Position numbers and translations under genes: made by a program. DNA of 39,512 nt from Bacteroidetes bacterium ADurb.Bin139 (lineage in GTDB: Bacteria > Bacteroidota > Bacteroidia > Bacteroidales > UBA932): assembly GCA_002070565.1 (NCBI GenBank), contig MWDM01000015.1, forward strand, positions 1 through 39,512, read 5' to 3'. Of this stretch, positions 23,178 through 32,146 are shown in pieces (the stretch's first letter is position 1; the number at the start of each line of letters is the position of its first letter). Under the pieces are notes generated by a model. The model was given only the letters and a program-made list of their open reading frames with translations, searched no databases and was not told the DNA's origin.

Positions 23178-23468
23178 ATGAGTGACAATAAATTATCCAT
23201 AAAAATAAGCATCGCAGATCGTTATTACCCGTTGCGTATAGCTACAGAAGACGAGGAACTGGTCAGGGCTGCAGCGCAGCGCATAAACCAGAAGATTGAG
23301 CAGTTCAACACAAAATATTCGGGGCAGGATACTCAGGACGCCCTGGCAATGGCCACCCTTCAATTTGTACTGAGCCTGCTCAAATATGAAAAGGACGACG
23401 ATACAAATCAGATAATCACAGAGATTGCATCATTGGATAATTTTTTAGGAGAATACCTGGAAAGATAA
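23178..23468 (+). CDS. zapA: Cell division protein ZapA
   Basis: The 96-residue protein has the ZapA pattern. A short beta-hairpin head (LSIKISIADRYYPLRIATEDEELVRAAAQRIN, here about residues 5-36) is followed by a long helix for dimer and tetramer formation. It bundles FtsZ filaments at midcell. Its position just upstream of the 6S RNA and rny matches the common Bacteroidota order. It is transcribed with the coiled-coil gene. Confidence 0.9.
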   Translation: MSDNKLSIKISIADRYYPLRIATEDEELVRAAAQRINQKIEQFNTKYSGQDTQDALAMATLQFVLSLLKYEKDDDTNQIITEIASLDNFLGEYLER

Positions 23469-23473
23469 TAAGT

Positions 23474-23676
23474 TGACCCGTTACATACCAGCTCTTTGCG
23501 AAACTCAACACTTTAAACTAAATGGAGTGTCTTGACTGTTAAAAACAGGCCCCTTTGTAACCCTTCGGGGAATTCCGGTTTCGGGACGTGGGAAGTTCGC
23601 AACAAAAATCAGATCCTCCAAACCTTGATTATCAGGGTTTTTGCTAAACAGTGGTATGCTAACGGGTTTTTTATTT
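23474..23676 (+). ncRNA. ssrS: 6S RNA
   Basis: The closing stem is long. ACCCGTTACATACCA (23476-23490) pairs with TGGTATGCTAACGGGT (23652-23667) with one bulged base, and a T-run follows at once as a terminator. Inside it, GCGAAACTC (about 23498-23507) pairs with GGGTTTTTGC (about 23634-23644), leading to a large central region. That is the layout of 6S RNA, which mimics an open promoter and binds RNA polymerase. The location between zapA and rny is where 6S lies in Bacteroidota. A poor promoter (TTG 23433-23435, 18 bases, TACCTGGA) is present, so processing from the zapA transcript is also possible. Ends are approximate. Confidence 0.85.
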
Positions 23677-23719
23677 GCTATGACTACAAACCATAAACAA
23701 CTATACAACAAAAACAACC

Positions 23720-25258
23720 ATGGACAATATATATATAATAGCTGCAATCTTTCTGATCGTTGGATTTGCGCTGGGATATTTCATTTTCAGGACGTTGATC
23801 CTGAAAAGCAAAGCCAAGACGCTTCTTAAGGAAGCCGAGGCGGAAGGTGAAAACATAAAAAGGGAGAAAATCCTCCAGGCAAAAGAAAAATTTCTCCAGC
23901 TCAAAACAGAACACGAACAACTCATAATAGAACGAAACAACAAAATTGCCCAGGCAGAAAACAAACTGAAACAGCGAGAAATCGCTATGAATCAGCAAAA
24001 CGCAGAAATTCAAAGAAAGAATAAAGAGGTCTCGGTCCTGAAAGACACCCTGGCCTCCCAGCTGGAACTGGCCGAAAAAAAGGTAGAAGAATTTGAAAAA
24101 ATGCGTCTGCAGCAGATCGAAAAAATTGAAAGCATGGCCAGCATGTCGGCAGAAGAGGCAAAGGCCCAGCTAATAGAAACCATGAAAGAAGAAGCCAAGA
24201 GCCAGGCCATGTCCTACATCAGTGAGGTCATGGATGAAGCCCGGCTCACGGCAGGCAAGGAAGCCAAACGGATTGTTGTCAACACCATCCAGCGGGTGGC
24301 AACAGAAACCGCCATAGAAAATGCGGTGACTGTATTCAACATAGAAAACGACGAAATAAAAGGACGCATCATTGGCCGCGAAGGAAGGAATATCCGTGCC
24401 CTGGAAGCAGCCACTGGTGTGGAAATTGTTGTAGATGACACGCCCGAGGCCATCCTGTTGTCTGCCTTTGACCCGGTCCGGCGCGAAGTGGCCCGACTGG
24501 CTTTGCACCAGCTGGTGACCGACGGCCGCATTCACCCGGCCCGCATAGAGGAAGTAGTGGCAAAAATTCAGAAACAGGTAGAAGAAGAAATCGTGGAAAC
24601 CGGGAAGCGTACCTGCATTGACCTGGGAATTCACGGGCTTCACGCCGAACTGGTAAGGCTGGTGGGCAAGATGAAATACCGATCTTCCTACGGGCAGAAC
24701 CTGCTCCAACACGCGCGTGAAGTGGCCAATTTCTGTTCCATAATAGCCGCCGAACTGGGTCTGAACGCCAAACTGGCCAAACGGGCCGGATTGCTCCACG
24801 ACATAGGCAAAGTATCGGACGATGATCCTGAACTTCCCCATGCCATCCTGGGCATGCGGCTTGCCGAAAAATACAAGGAAAGACCCGAGGTTTGCAACGC
24901 CATTGGAGCCCACCATGAAGAAACAGACATGACTTCACTCATCGCCCCCCTGGTCCTTGTGGGAGACGCCATTTCCGGAGCACGTCCGGGAGCACGGCGC
25001 GAAGTCATCGAATCCTATATAAAGAGGCTAAAAGGCATGGAAGACCTTGCCCTGTCATACCCCGGCGTTACCAAGACCTATGCCATTCAGGCAGGAAGGG
25101 AGTTGCGGGTCATTGTGGGTTCTGAAAAAGTGAGTGACCAGGAAGCGGAAAAACTCTCCCAGAATATTGCCCACAAGATACAGGACGAGATGGTTTATCC
25201 CGGACAGGTAAAAATCACAGTCATCAGGGAAACACGGGCTGTCAATTTTGCCAGGTAG
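23720..25258 (+). CDS. rny: Ribonuclease Y
   Basis: The 512-residue protein is the membrane-anchored endoribonuclease that starts mRNA decay. It has an N-terminal membrane segment (about 4-24), a long coiled coil (about 30-195), and a KH domain with [10 protein letters not shown] from residue 215. The HD domain carries the metal-binding HDIGK at 360-364. The C-terminal domain ends with VNFAR. Length and order match the family. The start at [11 protein letters not shown] places the anchor at the N-terminus. The 3' end overlaps the convergent M14 gene by 17 bases, and its terminator lies inside that gene. Confidence 0.96.
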   Translation: MDNIYIIAAIFLIVGFALGYFIFRTLILKSKAKTLLKEAEAEGENIKREKILQAKEKFLQLKTEHEQLIIERNNKIAQAENKLKQREIAMNQQNAEIQRKNKEVSVLKDTLASQLELAEKKVEEFEKMRLQQIEKIESMASMSAEEAKAQLIETMKEEAKSQAMSYISEVMDEARLTAGKEAKRIVVNTIQRVATETAIENAVTVFNIENDEIKGRIIGREGRNIRALEAATGVEIVVDDTPEAILLSAFDPVRREVARLALHQLVTDGRIHPARIEEVVAKIQKQVEEEIVETGKRTCIDLGIHGLHAELVRLVGKMKYRSSYGQNLLQHAREVANFCSIIAAELGLNAKLAKRAGLLHDIGKVSDDDPELPHAILGMRLAEKYKERPEVCNAIGAHHEETDMTSLIAPLVLVGDAISGARPGARREVIESYIKRLKGMEDLALSYPGVTKTYAIQAGRELRVIVGSEKVSDQEAEKLSQNIAHKIQDEMVYPGQVKITVIRETRAVNFAR

Positions 25259-26684
25259 CCTTTTGGCTTACCCTAAGCGGTCCCGTGTAGGGTTCTCTGT
25301 CGGTACGGATAACGCACCGGAATATTCCGGTGCGTTTTTGTACTACATCATCAAAGGGGACCCATGCATCCTTCCAGATAAAGACCTGGTATTCTCCTGC
25401 AGGCAGGTTTTCATAACGGTAAACGGTCTTCTTACCCCTGATGGTGCCTTTGAGTATATAGCGTCCCGGGATGTTCCACCCAAAGAAATCGGAAATGGCC
25501 CGCAGCATGAGTTCCCCGTTTTTCCTGAGCGAGGTTACGGTAACCCATGGCCTGCCGGGATTATTGTTGTAGAAAGAATAAGGCATTTCTATGGTCATAG
25601 CCAGCGTTTCCCCCTTTGTCCTGTTCCATATCCACCCCTCGACATACCGGGGAGCAGGAGATGAATAAAACATATCTTCCATGAAAAAGTACGGATTTTC
25701 ATCTGTGGTAAGATAAGCCAGATGCATGGCTTTTTGATGATATTCGGGGTTGGTGGATTCAAGGGTGGGAACGTAATAACTGATCTTGTCATCGGACTGG
25801 GCGTGCATATTAAGTACCAGGTCAAAAGGTTGTTCCTGCATAAAGGAGTCCATCCTGGCGCGCAGGAACTGAACTTCCACAGAGGTAAGTGAGTCGTTAT
25901 GGTCCCAGTTTATTTCCTGGTTGATGCCGCGGGCGTTGGAACGGGAATAACCTCCGTAAACCCCGTCGGGATTCGCAAAAGGCACCACATAAAAGACCGA
26001 TTGGCGGCGGTATTGCCGGGCAACAGGCGAATCTTCCGTTAAGCGTCCCAGCAGCCCGTCCAGCTGCCAGTTTGCCGGAGACTCGCTGGGGTGAACCCGG
26101 GCATGAATCCATATCCTGTTTTTCCCTTTGTCAGGAACCAGGGGATCTGTTATGGTGAGTATCTGGATAGGCAGGCCCATCATGCTGGTTCCCAGGGTAT
26201 CCATCGCCACACAGGGAGAAGCCGTCCAATGCTTCAGGCGTTCCTGCAGCAGTTCCCATCCGTAAGGAACAAAATAAGCAACATAGACCGTATCGCGGGA
26301 AAAAAACGAGGACACTTTACGCATAGATGCCTGGTAATCTTCAAACCGCTGAAAATGTTTTCCGTCATAGGAATAGACTGCCCGCATGGGATCTGTGTTT
26401 TTAAAATCCAGATATATGTGTTTCCCCCGAACCCCCTCCATCATGAAGTAGAACCAGCGTGCGCTTGGCTTGAGCTCGGGATTGGCGGGGTTGTCGGGAT
26501 CAGAACGGGAGATGATCTCATAGGACAGATGGAGCACAGAATCGGTCCTGGAAGGCCTGACCCAGACAGAATCTATCAGGGTTACTTTCCCTATGCTTCC
26601 CGAGTCAAAATTTGTCGAAAATTTCACAACATGACCTTCCTGCAGGCCGGCTGAAAGACAAGTCAGTATAAAAAGCCATTTCAT
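25242..26684 (-). CDS. Secreted M14-family zinc carboxypeptidase
   Basis: The 480-residue protein starts with a short signal peptide ([15 protein letters not shown]). Residues about 20-155 form a beta-rich N-terminal domain of the cytosolic-carboxypeptidase-like (M14D) type, followed by the peptidase domain. The zinc ligands are His198 and Glu201 in HPSESPANW and His294 in NMHAQ. The catalytic Glu366 is in TIEMPY. The C-terminal 80 residues form another beta domain. It should trim C-terminal residues from peptides, or possibly wall peptides, in the periplasm. It is 5 bases after the M20 dipeptidase gene and is the last gene of the tig-clpP-clpX operon. Confidence 0.88.
   Translation of the reverse strand: MKWLFILTCLSAGLQEGHVVKFSTNFDSGSIGKVTLIDSVWVRPSRTDSVLHLSYEIISRSDPDNPANPELKPSARWFYFMMEGVRGKHIYLDFKNTDPMRAVYSYDGKHFQRFEDYQASMRKVSSFFSRDTVYVAYFVPYGWELLQERLKHWTASPCVAMDTLGTSMMGLPIQILTITDPLVPDKGKNRIWIHARVHPSESPANWQLDGLLGRLTEDSPVARQYRRQSVFYVVPFANPDGVYGGYSRSNARGINQEINWDHNDSLTSVEVQFLRARMDSFMQEQPFDLVLNMHAQSDDKISYYVPTLESTNPEYHQKAMHLAYLTTDENPYFFMEDMFYSSPAPRYVEGWIWNRTKGETLAMTIEMPYSFYNNNPGRPWVTVTSLRKNGELMLRAISDFFGWNIPGRYILKGTIRGKKTVYRYENLPAGEYQVFIWKDAWVPFDDVVQKRTGIFRCVIRTDREPYTGPLRVSQKATWQN
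25312..25339 (+). terminator. Intrinsic terminator of rny, inside the opposing M14 gene
   Basis: A perfect 24-base palindrome (ACGCACCGGAAT and its complement, 25312-25335) is followed by five T on the plus strand. It is 54 bases after the rny stop. On the minus strand no T-run follows, so it should not stop the M14 transcript, whose codons it forms. Confidence 0.85.
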
Positions 26685-26689
26685 TGCTT

Positions 26690-28054
26690 TTATTGCTTGG
26701 TGTAATTCTTGTAAAACAGGATGATAGACTCTATCCCCTTATAGAACTGGCTTAGCAGGAAACTTTCGTTGGGAGAATGGATGGTATCCCGTTCCAGGCC
26801 GAATCCCATCAGCAACGGAGAAGCTCCCAGAATGCCCTCCAGCTCGGCCAGTATGGGGATACTGCCTCCTCCGCGGCTGGGTACCGGCTCAATCCCGTAA
26901 ACCTGTTCTACCGCTTTTGCGGCGGCCTGGTACATGGGTGACGATATGGGTGCCAGAAAACCTTGTCCTCCGTGGTGCTCGTTTACTTCTACCGATACTC
27001 CCGCTGGTGCCAGGGACATAAAATGCTCTTTGAATAAACGGGCAATCTTTTTGTGATCCTGATTTGGTACCAGGCGCATGGATATTTTGGCACAGGCATA
27101 GGATGGGATAACCGTTTTGGCCCCTTCTGCCGTATAGCCGCCCCATATCCCGTTTACATCCAGACAGGGACGGATTCCGGTCCTTTCCAGCGTGGTATAG
27201 CCTTCTTCTCCGGTGACTTCCTTTATGCCTATTGATTTTTTGTATTGTTCGGTATCAAACGGGGCACGCGCCAGCAGTGCCCGGTCCTGTGGGGAAAGTT
27301 CTACCACATCGTCATAAAAGCCTTTAATGGTGATGCGGCCTTTGTCGTCTATCAACCGCGCTATCATACCACAAAGCGCATTGATGGGATTGGCAATGGC
27401 CCCGCCATAATGTCCCGAGTGCAAATCCTTGTCGGGTCCGGTAACCTTCACTTCCATGTAAGCCAGCCCACGCATCCCTGTATTGATAGAGGGGACTTCC
27501 TGGCTGATCATGGTCGTGTCCGATACCAGGATCAGGTCACAGGCCAGCATCTGGCGGTTCTGCCTGGCCCATTCTCCTAACGAAGGTGACCCTATCTCCT
27601 CTTCTCCTTCTATCAGGAACTTCACATTGCAGGGTAGCTCGTTCCGCGATACCAGGTATTCAAAGGCTTTGATATGCATAAAAGACTGGCCTTTATCATC
27701 ATCGGCGCCGCGGGCATAGATGGCCCCGTCGCGAATCCCGGGCTTAAAGGGAGGCGTTTCCCACAATTCTATGGGATCTACAGGCTGCACATCGTAATGA
27801 CCGTAAACCAGGACTGTGGGTTTTTGGGGATCAATGATTTTTTCTGCATAAATGACGGGGTGGCCCTGGGTGGGATAGATTTCGGCCCTGTCTGCCCCGG
27901 ACTCCATAAGGTATATCACATATTGCTGAGCGCATTGCTGCATGTGGTCTTTGTGTTCCTTCTGCGAACTGACCGAAGGAATGCGCAACAGGGTAAACAA
28001 TTCATCTAGAAAACGCGGGGAATTTTTTGCAATAAAATCTTTAATCTCACTCAT
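26690..28054 (-). CDS. M20-family metallo-dipeptidase
   Basis: The 454-residue cytoplasmic protein is of the CNDP/PepV-like dipeptidase type. The metal and catalytic residues are visible: GHYDVQ at 85-90 (His86, with Asp88), ARGADDDKG at 114-122 (bridging Asp119) and EGEEEIGS at 149-156 (catalytic Glu151, ligand Glu152). The lid domain has HSGHYGG near 216-222. A final ligand His lies in the C-terminal HSPNES block. It hydrolyses dipeptides, fitting its place 11 bases after clpX, as it would finish peptides released by ClpXP. Substrate preference is not readable from the sequence. Confidence 0.92.
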   Translation of the reverse strand: MSEIKDFIAKNSPRFLDELFTLLRIPSVSSQKEHKDHMQQCAQQYVIYLMESGADRAEIYPTQGHPVIYAEKIIDPQKPTVLVYGHYDVQPVDPIELWETPPFKPGIRDGAIYARGADDDKGQSFMHIKAFEYLVSRNELPCNVKFLIEGEEEIGSPSLGEWARQNRQMLACDLILVSDTTMISQEVPSINTGMRGLAYMEVKVTGPDKDLHSGHYGGAIANPINALCGMIARLIDDKGRITIKGFYDDVVELSPQDRALLARAPFDTEQYKKSIGIKEVTGEEGYTTLERTGIRPCLDVNGIWGGYTAEGAKTVIPSYACAKISMRLVPNQDHKKIARLFKEHFMSLAPAGVSVEVNEHHGGQGFLAPISSPMYQAAAKAVEQVYGIEPVPSRGGGSIPILAELEGILGASPLLMGFGLERDTIHSPNESFLLSQFYKGIESIILFYKNYTKQ

Positions 28055-28065
28055 AACATCTTGAT

Positions 28066-29301
28066 TTATAAAATTTTTGTCAATTTTCCCACACGTTTTT
28101 TTGCATAAGGCAGGGTAATGTGCAGGGTTTTCTTTCCCGAAGAAGGCGCATCGTACATGGCATCTACCATGATGGTTTCACAGATGGAGCGAAGACCCCG
28201 GGCACCCATTTTATATTCTATGGCCGTATCTACTATGTAATCAAGCACCTGCTCATTAACGGACATTTTTATGCCATCCATGGCAAAAAGGTGTTTGTAT
28301 TGTTTGATGAGTGCATTTTTTGGCTTGGTCAGGATATCCTTGAGCGCGTCCCTGTCCAGTCTGTTCAGGTAGGTAACCACCGGCACGCGTCCCACAATTT
28401 CCGGGATCAGTCCGTAGGCGCGCAGGTCCTGCGGAGCCACATACCTTATCAGGTTATCCTTGTCTATATGCGCTTTTTTTTCTGCCATCCCGTACCCTAC
28501 CACACTGGTATTCAGACGCTGGGCAATCTTGCGCTCTATCCCCTCGAAAGCGCCCCCGCATATGAACAGGATATTGCGCGTATTGACCGGTATTAAACGC
28601 TGTTCGGGGTGCTTGCGACCTCCCTGGGGAGGTACGTTCACTACCGTTCCTTCCAGCAATTTGAGCAATGCCTGCTGAACCCCTTCGCCCGACACGTCGC
28701 GGGTAATGGAGGGATTGTCGCTCTTGCGGGCGATCTTGTCCAGCTCATCAATAAAGACTATCCCCTGCTCTGCACTGGCCACATCGTAATCAGAGGCCTG
28801 TAGCAACCGGGTAAGGATGCTTTCCACATCTTCGCCCACATAACCGGCCTCGGTAAGGACAGTGGCATCCACAATGGCAAAGGGAACATTAAGCATCCGT
28901 GCAATGGTATTGGCCAGGAGCGTTTTCCCTGTTCCGGTGGGCCCGACCAGCAGGATGTTGGATTTTTCAATGTCCACATCGCTATCCTTTCCGGAACGGA
29001 TGCGTTTGTAGTGGTTGTAGACAGCCACCGACAGAAATATCTTGGCCTGGTCCTGGCCTATGACATACTCATCAAGAAAACTACGTATCTCTTTGGGAGT
29101 CATTAATTTCCCACTTGGCGAAGGGCCTTTGGCAACAGGGGTTTTTGCTTTATTCCCGTACATTTCTTCCAGTACCAGGGAAGCATCATGAAGACAATCC
29201 TCACATATGGATGCCTGTATGCCTGTAATGAGTACACCCGTTTCTTTACTTGACTTGCCGCAAAAAGAACAATGGTCTGAATCCAGGGGTTTTTTCTGCA
29301 T
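28066..29301 (-). CDS. clpX: ATP-dependent Clp protease ATP-binding subunit ClpX
   Basis: The 411-residue AAA+ unfoldase has an N-terminal zinc-binding domain (Cys11, Cys14, Cys33, Cys36). It has Walker A GPTGTGKT at 120-127 and Walker B IVFIDELDK at 181-189. The pore loop GYVG is at about 153-156. The ClpP-docking loop is in the IGF-like region, though here the tripeptide is hard to place by eye. It feeds unfolded substrates to ClpP. Its ATG shares one base with the clpP stop (TAATG), showing tight coupling. Confidence 0.97.
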   Translation of the reverse strand: MQKKPLDSDHCSFCGKSSKETGVLITGIQASICEDCLHDASLVLEEMYGNKAKTPVAKGPSPSGKLMTPKEIRSFLDEYVIGQDQAKIFLSVAVYNHYKRIRSGKDSDVDIEKSNILLVGPTGTGKTLLANTIARMLNVPFAIVDATVLTEAGYVGEDVESILTRLLQASDYDVASAEQGIVFIDELDKIARKSDNPSITRDVSGEGVQQALLKLLEGTVVNVPPQGGRKHPEQRLIPVNTRNILFICGGAFEGIERKIAQRLNTSVVGYGMAEKKAHIDKDNLIRYVAPQDLRAYGLIPEIVGRVPVVTYLNRLDRDALKDILTKPKNALIKQYKHLFAMDGIKMSVNEQVLDYIVDTAIEYKMGARGLRSICETIMVDAMYDAPSSGKKTLHITLPYAKKRVGKLTKIL

Positions 29302-29978
29302 TATTTTTTGGATTTCCTGAGCACTTCATCAATTATTCCATAACCTACAGCATCGGAAGCACGCATCCAGAAATCCCTGTCGGCATCTTTTTGGATGGTC
29401 TCCAGTGTTTTGCCGGTATGTTCTGCAAGGATCTGATAGAGTTGACTCTGAAGCTCCAGGATCTCTTTTACGGCAATGGCCATATCGGCGGCCTGTCCTT
29501 CCACCCCCCCCACAGGCTGGTGGATCATCACCCGGGCATGAGGCAAAGCCGAGCGTTTTTTTTTCTTTCCGGCTGCAAGTAAAACTGCCGCCATGGACGC
29601 TGCCTGGCCGGTACATATGGTAGCCACTTCCGACTTGATCAGTTGCATAGTGTCGTAGATTCCCAATCCTGCCGTAACCGAACCTCCCGGTGAATTGATA
29701 TATATCTGGATGTCTTTCCCGGGGTCTACAGAATCCAGGAAAAGCAGCTGGGCCTGGATAATATTGGCTACCTCGTCAAGGATGGGCACACCCAGGAACA
29801 GGATCCGGTCCATCATAAGACGGCTGAACACATCCATCTGGGCTACGTTCAACTGGCGTTCCTCTATAATGTAGGGGGTTATGGATCCCTTCGGATTGCT
29901 GTACAAAGACTGGTATCTGTGCAGGCTCATGCTGCTGATACCCTGTTGCCTGATGGCGTATTTTTCAAATTCGGTCAT
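29301..29978 (-). CDS. clpP: ATP-dependent Clp protease proteolytic subunit ClpP
   Basis: The 225-residue serine protease carries the catalytic triad Ser128 (GQAASMAA), His153 (MIHQP) and Asp202 (DADRDFWM). It forms two stacked heptamers that degrade substrates delivered by ClpX. An N-terminal extension of about 30 residues precedes the usual start, as in other Bacteroidota. After Ser128 there is a basic stretch [10 protein letters not shown], where the common sequence is GxKGKRxALP. It lies 3 bases after tig and overlaps clpX by one base. Confidence 0.97.
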   Translation of the reverse strand: MTEFEKYAIRQQGISSMSLHRYQSLYSNPKGSITPYIIEERQLNVAQMDVFSRLMMDRILFLGVPILDEVANIIQAQLLFLDSVDPGKDIQIYINSPGGSVTAGLGIYDTMQLIKSEVATICTGQAASMAAVLLAAGKKKKRSALPHARVMIHQPVGGVEGQAADMAIAVKEILELQSQLYQILAEHTGKTLETIQKDADRDFWMRASDAVGYGIIDEVLRKSKK

Positions 29979-29981
29979 GAG

Positions 29982-31277
29982 TTATTCCTCTTTGATGTCT
30001 ACTGTTACGTTTTCGCGAATATACGAAATAACTTTATTTTCCTCTGCCCTTTCATAGAGATTCCTGGCTTCCTTTTCATTGGCCAGCATGCTTTCCGCAT
30101 ATTTTATCAGGTGTTCGTCGGGGACGTTGTTCATCCCGTACATGGCAAACTGGTAACGGGCCATGGCCACAGCACTCTGAATCATATCGTCTTTTTCAAC
30201 CTTGAGCCCTGACTCTTTCATGATGGTTTCCCTGACCAGTTGCCAGCGAAAATCTTCCAGGAATGCAGGAAAATCCTTTTCTATCTGTTCCATGGAAAAT
30301 TTTCCGTCATTACCTTCGTATAACCAGCGTTTAAGCAGGTTTTCGGGAAGACGCAGGCCGGCTTTTTCTACCAAAATATTTTTCACGTCCTGACCAAAGC
30401 GGTAATTGCTTTCACTCTGGTTGTTTCTTTCTATCTGTTCCCGGACCTTTTCACGGAAACTTTCGTGTGTTGTCACATTGCCCGGGCCAAAGAGCTTGTC
30501 GTACAAATCCTGGTTTTCCTCTGCCGGTTTAAAACGCTTAATCTCTTTAATCACAAAGGTAAACGCCGGGTTGGTGAAACGCTCCGTTTCCCCGGGCTTT
30601 ACCTGTAACAAAATGGCCCTGTCTGCTTCTTTTGGAAAAAGAACGGAAATATCAGCCTCTGCTTCTTCTCCCACCGTCTTTCCAATGAAGGGCTTCTTGT
30701 CTTTGAGTCTGGATATGGTTTTCAGGTTCAGGTACGAATCGGTGATAAGCAGTTCTCCCTGGCGGAGATCAACTTTCAGAAAATCATCTTTTTCAACCTT
30801 GTCCACAACCACCAGTGTACCCTGCTGGTCCAGGATAGATTCAATCTGGCTGTCCACTTCTTTTTCGTTAATGTTTTTCTTTATCAGGGGGATATGCAGG
30901 TCTTTATTGATCGCAAGGTCAATACGGGGTGCCAGCATCAGTTCAAATGAAAATGAAAAATTCACATCGTTGTCCCAGTCTGTTTTTGTTTGCTCTTCAG
31001 AGGCAAGCGGTTCCCCGATGATCCGGATCGCTTCTTTTTCCATGTAATCGTTCAACGCCCCGGATATGATGGTGTTGACCTGTTCGAGCAATGTAGACCG
31101 GTAATACATTTTATGTACAATGCCCATAGGAGCCATTCCTTTTCTGAATCCTTTGATCTCCAGTTTTTTGCGGATGTCATTCAGGGCCTTTTTCACTTTC
31201 TCGCTGTAATCGCTTTCTTCAACCGATACGGTTACCTGCAGGGAAAGATCATCAATTTCTTTCTTAGTGATATTCAT
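29982..31277 (-). CDS. tig: Trigger factor
   Basis: The 431-residue ribosome-bound chaperone has an N-terminal ribosome-binding domain (about 1-125) with the GFRKGMAPM loop near 44-52, equivalent to the E. coli GFRxGxxP signature. The middle PPIase-like domain appears degenerate, as in other Bacteroidota: the segment from about 150 to 245 has little FKBP active-site character. The C-terminal helical cage domain follows. It is the first gene of the protein-quality operon tig-clpP-clpX-M20-M14. It uses a strong promoter with an initially transcribed sequence identical to that of rpsA. Confidence 0.94.
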   Translation of the reverse strand: MNITKKEIDDLSLQVTVSVEESDYSEKVKKALNDIRKKLEIKGFRKGMAPMGIVHKMYYRSTLLEQVNTIISGALNDYMEKEAIRIIGEPLASEEQTKTDWDNDVNFSFSFELMLAPRIDLAINKDLHIPLIKKNINEKEVDSQIESILDQQGTLVVVDKVEKDDFLKVDLRQGELLITDSYLNLKTISRLKDKKPFIGKTVGEEAEADISVLFPKEADRAILLQVKPGETERFTNPAFTFVIKEIKRFKPAEENQDLYDKLFGPGNVTTHESFREKVREQIERNNQSESNYRFGQDVKNILVEKAGLRLPENLLKRWLYEGNDGKFSMEQIEKDFPAFLEDFRWQLVRETIMKESGLKVEKDDMIQSAVAMARYQFAMYGMNNVPDEHLIKYAESMLANEKEARNLYERAEENKVISYIRENVTVDIKEE

Positions 31278-31300
31278 AATATTAATCTTATAAGGGGCTG

Positions 31301-31331
31301 CAAAAGTAGGTATTAATCGTCAAAAAACCAA
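31301..31331 (-). promoter_or_regulatory. Promoter of tig-clpP-clpX operon
   Basis: On the minus strand TTG (31331-31329) and TACTTTTG (31308-31301) are 20 bases apart. The leader is about 18 bases. Bases 31293-31308 are identical to 9655-9670 at rpsA. Confidence 0.7.
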
Positions 31332-31340
31332 TCATTTTCT

Positions 31341-31348
31341 TACCTTTG
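31341..31348 (+). promoter_or_regulatory. Promoter -7 box of tpiA operon
   Basis: TACCTTTG matches the consensus, 36 bases before the ATG at 31384. No clear -33 TTG is present, and the region upstream is shared with the tig promoter. Confidence 0.6.
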
Positions 31349-31383
31349 CCCGCACTATACACCACACGATAATATCGAAATTT

Positions 31384-32142
31384 ATGAGAGAAAAGATCGT
31401 CGCCGGAAACTGGAAAATGAATACCACCATAGGGGAAGGGAAAAAACTGATAGAAGACATCCTTTCGGGTATGGACCGTGTTCCTGCCGGCGTAACCCTG
31501 ATAACAGCCACTCCCTTTACACATCTGTGCCCGGTAGCACGCCTTATAGGAGACCGCAGGAATCCTGCACTGGCCGCACAAAATTGTGCCAACCGGGAAA
31601 ACGGAGCGTTCACCGGTGAAGTCTCGGCATCCATGCTTGCCTCGGTCCCATGCCGTTACGTGATCCTGGGACATTCAGAACGCAGGGAATATTATGGCGA
31701 AACTAATGAGATCCTGCTGGAAAAAATTAGACTGGCGCTGTTCCACTCGCTCAGGCCCATTTTCTGTGTGGGTGAAGTATTGCAGGAGCGCGAAACCAAT
31801 ATGCATTTCCAGGTTGTTTCCGCTCAGTTGAGGGAGGTCTTGTGCCAGTTGGATCCGGAAGACTTCAAAAAAGTGATTGTGGCCTATGAACCCGTCTGGG
31901 CCATTGGTACCGGAAAAACAGCTACTTCTGAACAGGCACAGGAAATGCATGCTTTCATACGTGCCTTTCTGGAAGGGACTTTCAGAGACCTTGCCCAGTC
32001 CACACCCATTTTATATGGGGGAAGCTGCAAGCCTTCCAATGCGGCAGAACTTTTCTCCCGGCCCGATGTGGACGGCGGCCTGATTGGAGGTGCTTCGCTC
32101 AAAGCAGACGACTTTCTGGCCATAGCCGGATCGTTTGCCTGA
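31384..32142 (+). CDS. tpiA: Triosephosphate isomerase
   Basis: The 252-residue TIM barrel interconverts dihydroxyacetone phosphate and glyceraldehyde 3-phosphate. The active-site residues are present: Lys11 in GNWKMN, His97 in ILGHSERR and Glu169 in AYEPVWAIGTG. The phosphate-binding YGGSCKPSNA and GGLIGGASLK blocks lie near the C-terminus. Length is standard. It heads a plus-strand run in which prmA follows after 4 bases, then the GNAT, racemase and mtgA genes, all closely spaced. Confidence 0.98.
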   Translation: MREKIVAGNWKMNTTIGEGKKLIEDILSGMDRVPAGVTLITATPFTHLCPVARLIGDRRNPALAAQNCANRENGAFTGEVSASMLASVPCRYVILGHSERREYYGETNEILLEKIRLALFHSLRPIFCVGEVLQERETNMHFQVVSAQLREVLCQLDPEDFKKVIVAYEPVWAIGTGKTATSEQAQEMHAFIRAFLEGTFRDLAQSTPILYGGSCKPSNAAELFSRPDVDGGLIGGASLKADDFLAIAGSFA

Positions 32143-32146
32143 TGTG

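Noticed and set aside
24369..24938. 189-codon minus-strand frame within rny
   Set aside because: It is antisense to the KH and HD domains of rny and has a composition typical of a shadow frame (Arg, Pro and Cys rich).
32135..32146. TTG start of prmA overlapping tpiA
   Set aside because: ATG at 32147 directly follows the tpiA stop and leaves a normal PrmA N-terminus.
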